From assembly GCF_018141525.1 (NCBI RefSeq), contig NZ_CP064655.1, forward strand, positions 1,364,001 to 1,428,000: a DNA stretch of 64,000 bases, written 5' to 3'. Shown here piece by piece: positions 48,309-55,311 of the stretch. The DNA is from Miltoncostaea marina. GTDB lineage: Bacteria; Actinomycetota; Thermoleophilia; Miltoncostaeales; Miltoncostaeaceae. Positions within the stretch are counted from its first letter, which is position 1. Each line of letters starts with the position of its first letter. Below the pieces are notes generated by a model. It saw only the letters and a list, made by a program, of their open reading frames with translations. It ran no database searches and was not told the origin of the DNA. The translations under genes were made by a program, and so were the position numbers.

Positions 48309-49720
48309 TGGCCGGCCGGCGCGCCTACGACGGCGAGCTCGACCGCCGCCCCTGGTACCAGCTCGAGGACCGCCACGGCGGCATCCTCGCGGCCCGCCTC
48401 GCCGGCGGGGCCGCCGCGGCCGCGGGCGTCGCGCTGCTGCCGTCCGGCCACGCCCCGGCGCCGGCCCTCACGGCGACGCTCGCGTGCGCCCTGGCCGCCG
48501 CCCTCCACGTGCTGCTGTGGGCCGTCCCCGCGCGGTGGCCGCGCCGCCTGCGCCTCGCGGTCGACCTGAGCCTCGTCGTCGACGCGGCCTGGGTGGGCGC
48601 GCTCACCGCGCTGGCGGGGGGCTCGCGCGCCGCCGTGGCCGGGCTCTTCCTCGTCACGGCGATGTGGGCGGCCCTCGGCTACTCGGCCCGCACCGGCCTG
48701 AAGGCCGCGGCGCTCGCCTCTCTCGTGTTCCTCACGCTGGTCTGGCACGACGACGGCCGCCTGTGGAGCGCGGCGTCCCTCTCGCGGCTGGCCTTCTTCT
48801 GGATCGTCCTCGCCGCCGCCATCACCGGCGCGGCCGCCGGGGAGCGCGAGCTGCGCGTGCGCGCCGAGCGGCTGGCGGTGCTCCACGCCTCGGCGCGCGG
48901 CCTGCTCGCCGCGCCGGGGCGCGACGCCATGCTGACGATCGCGCGCGACGCCGCGGCGTCGCTCATGCCAGCCTGGCGCGCGGCCGTGCGCCTGGGCCCC
49001 GCCCGCGACGGCATCCGCCTGGCGCGGGCGGGCGACGACGGCGTGGTCGTGGTGCCGGTGCACGTGGACGGCCGGCCCGCGGGGGCGATCGAGTGCCGGC
49101 GGCCGCTGCTCGCGGGCCGGGTGCACCACCGCATCCGGCTGCGCGAGGTGAGCGCCCTGGAGACGCTCGCCGCCAACCTGGGCAACGCGCTATGGCGCGC
49201 CGAGCTCACCGCCGCCGCGGAGCGCCAGAGCCTGACCGACGGCCTCACCGGCCTGGCGAACCGCCGGGCGTTCGACGCCGAGCTGGCGCGCCGGCTGGCC
49301 GAGGTGGGCCGCGCCGAGGGCGCCTCGAGCGTGGCGCTGTGCCTGTTCGACATCGATCACTTCAAGTCGTTCAACGACACGTTCGGCCACCGGGCGGGCG
49401 ACGGGGCGCTGTCCGCCGTGGCGGGCGCGATCGCCGGCGCCTGCCGGGCCACCGACATCCCGGCCCGCTACGGCGGGGAGGAGATGGCGGTGATCATGCC
49501 GGGCCTCGGCCTGGCCGACGCCGAGCGGGCGGCCGAGCGCATCCGCGCCGCCGTCGAGGCCACCGACGTGCCCGAGCGCCTGGTCACGGTGAGCGTGGGC
49601 GTCGCCGCCACGTCGGGCGGCTGCTCGGCCGAGCTGCTGATCGAGGCCGCCGACCGCGCGCTCTACGAGGCCAAGCGCGGCGGGCGCAACCAGGTGGTCG
49701 CGGGCGCCGTCGCGGCGTGA
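48308..49720 (+). CDS. Membrane-bound GGDEF diguanylate cyclase
   Basis: A 470-residue protein. Five to six N-terminal transmembrane helices (about 25-180; e.g. ALTATLACALAAALHVLLWAV) form a MASE-like sensor, followed by a GAF-like region (about 190-300) and a GGDEF domain (about 305-465). The active motif is RYGGEEM with the substrate residues of FDIDHFKSFNDTFGH. An inhibitory I-site RATD lies five residues upstream of GGEEM, so product feedback is expected. ATG 48308 overlaps the preceding stop (TGATG), tying c-di-GMP synthesis to the WxL operon transcript. Confidence 0.92.
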   Translation: MAGRRAYDGELDRRPWYQLEDRHGGILAARLAGGAAAAAGVALLPSGHAPAPALTATLACALAAALHVLLWAVPARWPRRLRLAVDLSLVVDAAWVGALTALAGGSRAAVAGLFLVTAMWAALGYSARTGLKAAALASLVFLTLVWHDDGRLWSAASLSRLAFFWIVLAAAITGAAAGERELRVRAERLAVLHASARGLLAAPGRDAMLTIARDAAASLMPAWRAAVRLGPARDGIRLARAGDDGVVVVPVHVDGRPAGAIECRRPLLAGRVHHRIRLREVSALETLAANLGNALWRAELTAAAERQSLTDGLTGLANRRAFDAELARRLAEVGRAEGASSVALCLFDIDHFKSFNDTFGHRAGDGALSAVAGAIAGACRATDIPARYGGEEMAVIMPGLGLADAERAAERIRAAVEATDVPERLVTVSVGVAATSGGCSAELLIEAADRALYEAKRGGRNQVVAGAVAA

Positions 49721-49733
49721 TTCACTGGCGCCC

Positions 49734-50645
49734 GTGTCCGGGCGCGACGTGCGGGTGGGGACGGCCTCGTGGACCGACCCCGAGTTCATCAAGGCGGGCT
49801 GGTACCCCGCCGAGGTGAAGGACGACGCCGAGGGGCGCCTGCGCCACTACGCGTCGCGGTTCCCGATGGTCGAGGTCAACGCGACCTTCTACGCCCTGCC
49901 GACCGTCGACACGACCGCGTCGTGGGCCGAGCGCACGCCCCAGAACTTCCGCTTCCACGTGAAGGCCCACCAGGTCGTCTCGGGGCACCCGTCCGACCCG
50001 GCGCGGCTGCCGCCGCCCCTGCGCGAGCTGCCCTTCGGCGCCGACTCCCGGGGGCGCATCCGCCGGCCGAGCCGCGAGCTGCGCGACGCGGTGATCGACG
50101 CGCTGCTGGAGGCCTGCGGGCCGCTCGGCGACAAGCTGGGCGCGATCCTGGTCCAGCTGCCGCCCTTCGTCGTGGCCGGCGACGAGCAGCGCGCCGAGCT
50201 CGCCCGCATCCTCGGCCGCCTGCGCCCGGCCCGGGCCGCGGTGGAGTTCCGCCACCGCTCGTGGGCCGAGCCCGCCGAGGTGGCCGTCACCACCGAGCTC
50301 CTCGGCGAGCACGACGCCGCCTGGGTGTGCGTCGACGCCCCGCGCAGCGATGCGAGGAACGTCATGCCCACGATCGTCGAGGTCACGAGCCCGGCGCTCG
50401 CCTACGTGCGGCTGCACGGCCGCAACGCGGCCTCGTGGAACACCGGCCGCACCGTGGCGGAGCGCTTCGACTACCGCTACTCGGACCAGGAGCTCGAGGA
50501 GTGGGTCGACCCGGTGCTCGAGATGGCGGAGCGCGCCCAGGAGGTGGCGGTGGTCTTCAACAACAACGCCCGCGACCACGCCCTGCGCAACGCGGAGCGG
50601 TTCGGCGAGCTGATTTCCGCTGCAAAGGAACGGGTTTCGGACTGA
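49734..50645 (+). CDS. DUF72 family protein with an element-supplied 3' end
   Basis: A 303-residue TIM-barrel-like DUF72 (YecE/YneF) protein of unknown enzymatic role. Family blocks are VRVGTASWTDPEF, VEVNATFYALP, FRFHVKAHQ, ILVQLPPFV, VEFRHRSW, YVRLHGRNAASW and VFNNNARDHALRNAERF. The last block is a 44-base sequence duplicated at 53353-53396. Downstream of it this copy ends ELISAAKERVSD with AT-richer codons, while the GC-rich native end (ELLRAAAPGGAGEGS) now lies 2.8 kb away. The integrated element thus replaced the last 15 codons and kept the gene intact. GTG 49734 is 14 bases after the GGDEF gene. Confidence 0.9.
   Translation: MSGRDVRVGTASWTDPEFIKAGWYPAEVKDDAEGRLRHYASRFPMVEVNATFYALPTVDTTASWAERTPQNFRFHVKAHQVVSGHPSDPARLPPPLRELPFGADSRGRIRRPSRELRDAVIDALLEACGPLGDKLGAILVQLPPFVVAGDEQRAELARILGRLRPARAAVEFRHRSWAEPAEVAVTTELLGEHDAAWVCVDAPRSDARNVMPTIVEVTSPALAYVRLHGRNAASWNTGRTVAERFDYRYSDQELEEWVDPVLEMAERAQEVAVVFNNNARDHALRNAERFGELISAAKERVSD
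50556..50599 (+). repeat. Left 44-base attachment repeat (attL)
   Basis: Identical over 44 bases to 53353-53396. Sequences diverge immediately outside on both sides (C versus G before, G versus C after), which defines the crossover region. It encodes FNNNARDHALRNAE of DUF72. Confidence 0.9.
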
Positions 50646-50658
50646 CGGCGTCCCGGGT

Positions 50659-50722
50659 GCTGGCCCGCGCACAATGGCGCGTGGGCCAGCAATTCGGGCC
50701 AGTATTGGCCCAGGATTGGCCC
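50659..50722. repeat. Clustered TGGCCC/GGGCCA sites near the left end
   Basis: An inverted pair GCTGGCCC (50659-50666) and GGGCCAGC (50683-50690) is followed by two direct copies of ATTGGCCC at 50704-50711 and 50715-50722, exactly 11 bases apart, about one helical turn. A third ATTGGCCC lies at 53281-53288 near the right end. The distribution resembles integrase/excisionase arm-binding sites. Confidence 0.45.
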
Positions 50723-50850
50723 ACGAAGTCGAGGACGCTATCCAGCGATGCGGCGCGGCGACCGCCCGCTCTTGGCCGGTATGCGGGACGGTTAAGCCTT
50801 CGTCGGCCCACTGGCGTGGACCGGGCGCAATCGGGTACCTTGCGAGAAAC

Positions 50851-50890
50851 ACGCATACGAACGCATACAACGAATACAACGCACATAGCG
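50851..50890 (+). promoter_or_regulatory. Ten-base iterons upstream of the HTH-PIN pair
   Basis: ACGCATACGA (50851-50860) and ACGCATACAA (50861-50870) are tandem, followed in the same ten-base register by CGAATACAAC and GCACATAGCG, with another CGCATAGCG at 50900-50908. They sit 55-95 bases before the HTH start and likely bind that HTH protein (autoregulation or excision complex). TACGAT at 50910-50915 could be the -10 box. Confidence 0.5.
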
Positions 50891-50944
50891 AAGCATCCGC
50901 GCATAGCGCTACGATGCGCCGCATGAATGGGAGGAGCGACCAAG

Positions 50945-51232
50945 GTGCCGCAGCTGACCGGCTCGCGTCCGCAGCTGCTGACCACGAAGGAGGCGGCTGA
51001 TCTCCTTCGTGTCAGCCAGAGGACGATCACGCAGTGGATCGCAGAGGACCGGATCCCGTACGTCCGGCTTCCGGCGGCCGGGGAACGCCCGACGTTCCGA
51101 ATCCCCCTCGCGGGGCTCTTGCGGACGCTCACGGGCAACTTTGATCTGGCGAGCGAGCTCGCAGACCTCGATCAGCGCACGGCGGCTGTGAAGCTCACCG
51201 AGGAGCAGGTGATGGACATCTTCAAGGACTAG
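50945..51232 (+). CDS. Excisionase-family helix-turn-helix protein (probable antitoxin)
   Basis: A 95-residue protein with a MerR/excisionase-type winged helix: LLTTKEAADLLRVSQRTITQW then IPYVRLP and a wing ending FRIP. The C-terminal ~40 residues (ASELADLDQRTAAVKLTEEQ) are helical and acidic, as expected for an antitoxin's toxin-binding tail. GTG 50945 lies eight bases after GGGAGGAG (50929-50936); ATG 50927 is possible but overlaps that site. The PIN gene starts 14 bases downstream. It may act as antitoxin and repressor, as excisionase, or both. Confidence 0.75.
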   Translation: MPQLTGSRPQLLTTKEAADLLRVSQRTITQWIAEDRIPYVRLPAAGERPTFRIPLAGLLRTLTGNFDLASELADLDQRTAAVKLTEEQVMDIFKD

Positions 51233-51246
51233 AGGAAGGGCGAAGC

Positions 51247-51954
51247 GTGCGGCTGGTCGTCATGGACACGAGCGTGCTGCTGCCGGCACTCCTGGCCCCG
51301 GGGGGCCGCCGGCGGCAGCTCCTGACCGTGCTCGCCTACAGCGCCGTCGCGGCGTACCACGCCTTGATCGGGAGAGCGGAACAGGAGGCGATGAACGCGA
51401 TCACGGCGGAGATCCCCGGGGCGTCCACCGGGGGCCTGCCCGTTGAGACTCTCATCCAGAACGCCGGGGACGCTCGTACGATCCTGGACGAGTTCATGCC
51501 GGCCGTCACCCCGACGGAGTTCGTCATGACGGCGTGCCCGCTGCTGTTCGACGAGGTCGAGGGGAAGATCCTGGAGCGCGGCCACATCTGGGGCGCGTCG
51601 CCGGACGACGCCAAGACGTACCGGCGCGCCCTCCTCGCTGTCACGCCGTTCATCGTGCCCCCGTACTCGGCTGGTGACGTGAGGGACTACGGCCTCGGGG
51701 ACCCCGACGACAATTTCCTGATCCACAGCGCGATCGAGGCGCAGGCCGAGTTCGTGATCAGCGACGACAAGAAGGTCGCGCCCGACGGCGGGAGCGTAAA
51801 GATCGAGTGCCCGCTGACCGGTCGGACGGTCACGGCCATCCAGGTCAACGACTTCGTCGAGGACTACCTCAACAACTCGAACTTCGACCTCTCCGCCGTT
51901 TCCGGCGCGGGGTTGCCGCTTGCCCTGCGCGCCATGCTCGTCGGCGCGCCATAG
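51247..51954 (+). CDS. PIN-domain ribonuclease, probable toxin
   Basis: A 235-residue PIN-fold protein (COG1569-like). Acidic active-site candidates are Asp in VVMDTSVLLPALL, Glu in CPLLFDEVEGKILE and Asp pairs in YGLGDPDDNFLIHSAIE and VISDDKKV. About 60 extra residues between the first strand and second motif, and a C-terminal tail after ISDDKK, make it longer than minimal VapC toxins (130-150). GAGGAAGGG precedes GTG 51247. Pairing with a small HTH gene 14 bases upstream fits a PIN-family toxin-antitoxin module that stabilises the element. Confidence 0.78.
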   Translation: MRLVVMDTSVLLPALLAPGGRRRQLLTVLAYSAVAAYHALIGRAEQEAMNAITAEIPGASTGGLPVETLIQNAGDARTILDEFMPAVTPTEFVMTACPLLFDEVEGKILERGHIWGASPDDAKTYRRALLAVTPFIVPPYSAGDVRDYGLGDPDDNFLIHSAIEAQAEFVISDDKKVAPDGGSVKIECPLTGRTVTAIQVNDFVEDYLNNSNFDLSAVSGAGLPLALRAMLVGAP

Positions 51955-51968
51955 GGTTTCTCGACTCT

Positions 51969-51985
51969 TAGGCCCCCTCGGCCTA
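51969..51985 (+). terminator. Hairpin after the PIN gene
   Basis: TAGGCC (51969-51974) pairs with GGCCTA (51980-51985) around CCCTC, 15 bases after the stop. It is a modest terminator candidate for the HTH-PIN pair. Confidence 0.35.
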
Positions 51986-52132
51986 GCGGCGCGCTTCCCG
52001 CAAGTACGGGGTCGCTCCATGGGGTCTTGAGCAGGGGGGGTGGATCACAGCGCCCGCGCTCCCGGGCTCGGTGCGGTGGGGGACTCACGGCGGAAGAAAC
52101 CGCTCCGACCGCCCGGTGTCGTACACTGTTAA

Positions 52133-52676
52133 CCGGTCAATCAGTTCACGCACCGGCTGACGCCCGACCAGGTCTCGCACCTGGACCGCCGCGCACGAGA
52201 GCGCGGCATCACCCCGTCGGCCGTCGTGCGAGCGCTCATCGATCGCGACCGGCTCGACGAGCGAGGCGTTGTCATCGTGAAGGGCACGCGTGACCGCTCT
52301 GGCGAGATCGTGGAGCCCAAGAGCCGGCGAACGCGCGAGGTCCCTATCGGCCCGGACCTCGCCTCTCGCCTGCGCCGCCATCGGATTGCCGCTCCGCGCT
52401 CGGGCGTCGGGGGGCGAGTCTTCTGGCGCTCGCATCGCCGGGCGTGGGAGCGGGTGCGCGAGGCGGCCGGGCGCACCGGAGCTACGCGTGCACGACCTCC
52501 GTCACACGGCCGCGACGTTCTGGCTTGCGGCGGGGCTCACTGTCCATGCCGTCGCCGAACTGCTCGGGCACGTCGACGCGGCACTCGTGCTGCGGCTCTA
52601 CGGACACGCTCTGCCTGCCGAGGTTTCCACGGCGGGCGAGCGCATGGAGGCGTGGCGGGCAGGTCAGCGAGCATAG
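52133..52676 (+). pseudogene. Ribbon-helix-helix / tyrosine recombinase chimera, start-less and frameshifted
   Basis: After TAA at 52130 the frame encodes NQFTHRLTPDQVSHLDRRA and RGITPSAVVRALID, a clear ribbon-helix-helix (CopG-like) domain, but has no ATG, GTG or TTG before it. It then runs directly into the middle of a tyrosine recombinase (VVIVKGTRDRSGEIVEPKSR; REVPIGPDLASRLRRH). After about 52480 the recombinase continues in another frame with LRVHDLRHTAATFWLAAG and AVAELLGHVDAALVLRLYGH, containing the catalytic HxxR, the second His and the Tyr. The N-terminal core-binding domain and box I Arg are gone. This looks like a deletion that fused an antitoxin remnant to an integrase remnant. 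Confidence 0.75.
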
Positions 52677-52685
52677 GCGGCGACT

Positions 52686-53180
52686 TCAGCCTGGCAGCCG
52701 ACGGTCGCGCTGAGCCCGTTCCTTCCGCGCGGTCGCGACAGCTCGCCGTCGCTCGTCGATCGCTCGTCCGGCGTTATCGGGCGACTGTTCCTTCATGTAC
52801 CCGACGGCTTCTTCGAGGTCGAGGTAGCCGCCCGCATGGAGGCTGTTCAGGATCGCCGTGGATGCTGAACCGGCGACGACCCGCAGGCTGTCGATATCGC
52901 TGATCGGCGGGTTAGTGCGCGACGCTGATTCATAGGCAGCGAGAGCCGTGACCCGCGCCTCGCGCTCCGAGAGCCCGAGTGCCTTCAGGGCGTCGAGTAG
53001 GTCGGAGAACTCGGCCCGCGATGCCTTCTTCGCGGCCCGCCGCTCGCCACGGGATGGGCCGTTCGCGGCCACAGCGTGCGACGTCATATGGTCCTCGACG
53101 AGCGCACGTAGTTTAAGAACGAAGCCCGCCGACAGGCGAGCTCGCTCATCATTCGGGAGATCGCGGAGCCTCGGGCTCAT
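52686..53180 (-). CDS. Hypothetical protein of the integrated element
   Basis: A 164-residue, helix-rich, soluble protein of no recognised family. Notable segments are LPNDERARLSAGFVLKLRAL at the start, a central ALKALGLSEREARVTALAAYE and a C-terminal DLEEAVGYMKEQSPDNAGR. Its last residues are strongly basic. ATG at 53178-53180 has GGAGAGG two to three bases upstream; an in-frame TTG at 53219 is less likely. It converges on the recombinase remnant with ten bases between them and is the only minus-strand gene of the element. Confidence 0.6.
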   Translation of the reverse strand: MSPRLRDLPNDERARLSAGFVLKLRALVEDHMTSHAVAANGPSRGERRAAKKASRAEFSDLLDALKALGLSEREARVTALAAYESASRTNPPISDIDSLRVVAGSASTAILNSLHAGGYLDLEEAVGYMKEQSPDNAGRAIDERRRAVATARKERAQRDRRLPG

Positions 53181-53232
53181 AGCCTCTCCATCGCCAGCGG
53201 GCTGAACATGAGAAGCCAACCCCAGGAATTAG

Positions 53233-53451
53233 ATGAGTCACAACCACTTCACGCCGAAGGATGGATTCGATTGGTCCAGCATTGGCCCGGCTGTGGTCAT
53301 CGAAGAGTGCGAACCGCATAGCCAAGCCGTTCTCGCGGCGCGGGCGCTGCAGTTCAACAACAACGCCCGCGACCACGCCCTGCGCAACGCGGAGCGCTTC
53401 ACGGAGCTGCTGCGGGCGGCCGCGCCGGGCGGCGCGGGGGAGGGGTCATGA
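53233..53451 (+). pseudogene. Orphaned native 3' end of DUF72 joined to element sequence
   Basis: An open frame from ATG 53233 encodes about 40 element-derived residues (MSHNHFTPKDGFDW onwards) and then reads through attR into the original DUF72 C-terminus (FNNNARDHALRNAERF, then TELLRAAAPGGAGEGS). No ribosome binding site precedes the ATG, so it is probably not translated on purpose. Its TGA overlaps the ATG of the zf-UBP gene, preserving the ancestral translational-coupling junction of the operon. Confidence 0.75.
53353..53396 (+). repeat. Right 44-base attachment repeat (attR)
   Basis: A perfect copy of 50556-50599. Downstream of it the original DUF72 3' end continues in frame to TGA 53449-53451. 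Confidence 0.9.
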
Positions 53452-53801
53452 GCGCCGTGCCGGGGATCGATCCCGACGTGCCGCCGAGCGGCCCCGGCTG
53501 CGCCGAGTGCCTCGCCGGCGAGGGCGAGGGCTGGTGGTTCCACCTGCGCCGCTGCGCGCAGTGCGGGCACGTCGGCTGCTGTGACTCGTCGCCGTCGAGG
53601 CACGCGAGCGCCCACGCGGCGGCCACCGGGCACCCGGTGGCGCAGAGCTTCGAGCCGGGCGAGGACTGGTTCTGGTCCTACGCCGACGAGCGGTACGTGC
53701 GCGGGCCGGCGCTCGCGCCGCCGCGCGAGCACCCGCCCGACCAGCCGGTGCCCGGTCCCGCCGGGCGGGTGCCGCCCGACTGGGTGTCGCGGCTGCGGTA
53801 G
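53448..53801 (+). CDS. UBP-type zinc finger protein
   Basis: A 117-residue bacterial zf-UBP protein. Cys/His ligands are visible in CAECLAGEGEGWWFHLRRCA, then QCGHVGCCDSSPSRHASAHA and TGHPVAQSF, followed by EDWFWSYAD. In eukaryotes this fold binds free ubiquitin C-termini; in bacteria its role is unknown. ATG 53448 overlaps the displaced DUF72 stop, so expression originally depended on DUF72 translation and must now come from within the element. A strong hairpin follows at 53807-53840. Confidence 0.9.
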   Translation: MSAVPGIDPDVPPSGPGCAECLAGEGEGWWFHLRRCAQCGHVGCCDSSPSRHASAHAAATGHPVAQSFEPGEDWFWSYADERYVRGPALAPPREHPPDQPVPGPAGRVPPDWVSRLR

Positions 53802-53806
53802 GCCGC

Positions 53807-53840
53807 GCCCGCGCCGGCCCCCGCGGGGGCCGGCGCGGGC
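53807..53840. terminator. Bidirectional GC-only terminator
   Basis: A perfect 16-base arm pair, GCCCGCGCCGGCCCCC (53807-53822) and its complement (53825-53840), lies between two convergent genes, five bases after one stop and four before the other. There is no T-tract on either side. Confidence 0.6.
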
Positions 53841-53843
53841 GGA

Positions 53844-54197
53844 TCAGGTGGCGTGCTCGCTCTCGCCGCCCTCGTGGACGCGCTCCTGGTCGGGGTCGCC
53901 GTACGTCCCCCGGGCCGCCTCGGCCTCGGGCTCGCCGGCGTCCTCCAGGATGCGCTCGGTCCCGTCGAGCGGCCCCTGCTCGGCGTTGTCGACGAGCTCG
54001 GCCTCCGACTGCTCGAAGCCCTCCGCGACCCCGCCGCCGCCCTCGATGACCGGCACCATGGCCGGGTCGAGCGGCTCGTCGGATCCCGCGCCGTCGACCG
54101 TCCGGAAGCCCTCGTCCTCCAGGCCCCGCTCGAGCTCGGCGCGCTGCTGCTCCACCTGCGGGTCGAAGTCGTCGTCGGGAGGTGGTGCGGTGCCCAC
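53844..54197 (-). CDS. Acidic hypothetical protein
   Basis: A 117-residue, strongly acidic, probably disordered protein rich in Asp, Glu and Gly (PPPDDDFDPQVEQQRAELER; EGFEQSEAELVDN; ERVHEGGESEHAT). No Cys, no membrane segment. GTG at 54195-54197 has AGGAGG five bases upstream. Composition resembles small stress-related or DUF5709-like actinobacterial proteins (DPQxxQQRAELERGLEDEGF is suggestive), but I cannot name a family with certainty. Confidence 0.6.
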   Translation of the reverse strand: MGTAPPPDDDFDPQVEQQRAELERGLEDEGFRTVDGAGSDEPLDPAMVPVIEGGGGVAEGFEQSEAELVDNAEQGPLDGTERILEDAGEPEAEAARGTYGDPDQERVHEGGESEHAT

Positions 54198-54280
54198 GCG
54201 GCCTCCTTGTCGGGTTGCGCTGACGCGCCCTGTCTACCCGCCCGGGGGCCGGGCGACGCAGGGCGCGCGCCGCGGTCGCG

Positions 54281-54829
54281 CTACGCGGCGGGCTCCGGCC
54301 CCGCGGGACGCGGTGCGCCCCGCCCGGCCGGGCGCTCCACCGGCGCGCCGGCCTCGGCGGCCATCCCCTCGATGAGCACGGCGGTGTCGACGGCGGCGGG
54401 GGTGTCGGTGTCGGCCGCCGTGTCGGCCACGTGCCACGCTTCCCGGGCGAAGTAGGCGAGCCGCGCCGCGGCGTCGGGCCTGCCGACCGCCTCGCGCGCC
54501 TGGGCCTCCAGGTAGTCCAGGATCTCCCGGCACTCGCGGCTGGTCCACCCGCCGCCCCCCTCCGCGTCGCGGCGGCGGATGAGGATCCACCAGACCACGC
54601 CGAGCAGGGGCAGCTTGATGAAGATGAAGGCCGCGGTGACCCAGGCGGCCAGCACGCCCGGGCTGCCGGCCCCCGCGGCGAGCAGGGCGATGAACATGCC
54701 CAGCGTGAGCAGGACGGCCACGCCGACCACGGCGCCCGCGAGCACGGGCGTGCGCAGGTCGCCCTGCCGGTCGGCGAACGCGCGCGCGAGCGGCGAGCGG
54801 CGCCGGGCCGCTGTGCGGTGCGGGTCCAC
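54281..54829 (-). CDS. Two-helix membrane protein with cytosolic helical tail
   Basis: A 182-residue protein. The N-terminal basic segment is followed by two transmembrane helices (LAGAVVGVAVLLTLGMFIAL and LAAWVTAAFIFIKLPLLGVV, about 35-90), then a cytosolic helical domain (TSRECREILDYLEAQAREAVG; ARLAYFAREAWHVADTA). Family unknown. GTG at 54827-54829 is chosen because TACCCT (minus strand, 54836-54841) ends six bases before it, giving a leaderless arrangement; a GTG 15 bases upstream overlaps that box. Confidence 0.65.
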   Translation of the reverse strand: MDPHRTAARRRSPLARAFADRQGDLRTPVLAGAVVGVAVLLTLGMFIALLAAGAGSPGVLAAWVTAAFIFIKLPLLGVVWWILIRRRDAEGGGGWTSRECREILDYLEAQAREAVGRPDAAARLAYFAREAWHVADTAADTDTPAAVDTAVLIEGMAAEAGAPVERPAGRGAPRPAGPEPAA

Positions 54830-54835
54830 GCGCCG

Positions 54836-54841
54836 AGGGTA
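54836..54841 (-). promoter_or_regulatory. Leaderless-type -10 element
   Basis: TACCCT on the minus strand ends six bases before GTG 54829, matching the spacing seen at several other genes in the window. Confidence 0.4.
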
Positions 54842-54936
54842 CACCGCCGGGGGTCGTTAACGGGCGAACGAGGTTGCGGGCGTCCGGGGCCTTTGCCACA
54901 CTCGACGAGGCACGGCGTTCCGAATGCGAGGTCGAG

Positions 54937-55257
54937 ATGCTGACGCTCACCCCGGAGGCGAAGGACAAGCTGCGCAGCCTCATCGCGGCCGAGGCTGACC
55001 CCCAGGCCGGCCTGCGGGTGCAGGTCGTGCCGGGCGGCTGCTCGGGATTCGAGTACGACCTCTCGCTGAGCGCGCCCGCCGAGGGCGACGAGGTGGTGGA
55101 GGACGGCGACGTCCGCGTGATCGTCGACCGCTTCAGCGTCCCCTACCTGCTCGGCGTGCAGCTCGACTACGAGGAGGGCTTCCAGGGGGCCGGGTTCCTC
55201 ATCAACAACCCGAACGCCTCCGCCGCCTGCGGCTGCGGGAAGAGCTTCCAGGCCTGA
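54937..55257 (+). CDS. IscA/ErpA-type iron-sulfur carrier protein
   Basis: A 106-residue A-type carrier that delivers Fe-S clusters to apoproteins. The three conserved cysteines are in [15 protein letters not shown] and the C-terminal [18 protein letters not shown] is the usual preceding block. The pattern is the HesB/ErpA family. ATG 54937 begins at [14 protein letters not shown] as in homologues. No isc or suf genes are adjacent. Confidence 0.92.
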   Translation: MLTLTPEAKDKLRSLIAAEADPQAGLRVQVVPGGCSGFEYDLSLSAPAEGDEVVEDGDVRVIVDRFSVPYLLGVQLDYEEGFQGAGFLINNPNASAACGCGKSFQA

Positions 55258-55311
55258 TCGCGGCCCCGGCCCGCCGCAGCATGCCCGCGCCGCCGGCGCC
55301 GGGAGGCGCCC

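Larger units (their letters stand above)
50556..53396 (+). mobile_element. 2.8-kb integrative element in the 3' end of the DUF72 gene
   Basis: The unit is delimited by a perfect 44-base direct repeat (50556-50599 and 53353-53396) that is DUF72 coding sequence. Contents in order: replacement DUF72 3' end, inverted and direct repeats with ATTGGCCC, ten-base iterons, an excisionase-like HTH gene, a PIN toxin gene, a start-less RHH/tyrosine-recombinase chimera, and a minus-strand hypothetical gene. Base composition and codon use are less GC-rich than flanks. The recombinase lacks its N-terminal half and has a frameshift, so the element is probably immobile without help in trans. Insertion separated DUF72 from the zf-UBP gene, whose start still overlaps the orphaned DUF72 stop. 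Confidence 0.88.

Noticed and set aside
50674-51000. A 108-codon plus-strand frame through the iteron region
   Set aside because: It overlaps the HTH gene in another frame, covers the hairpin and iteron sites and has no ribosome binding site or family match.
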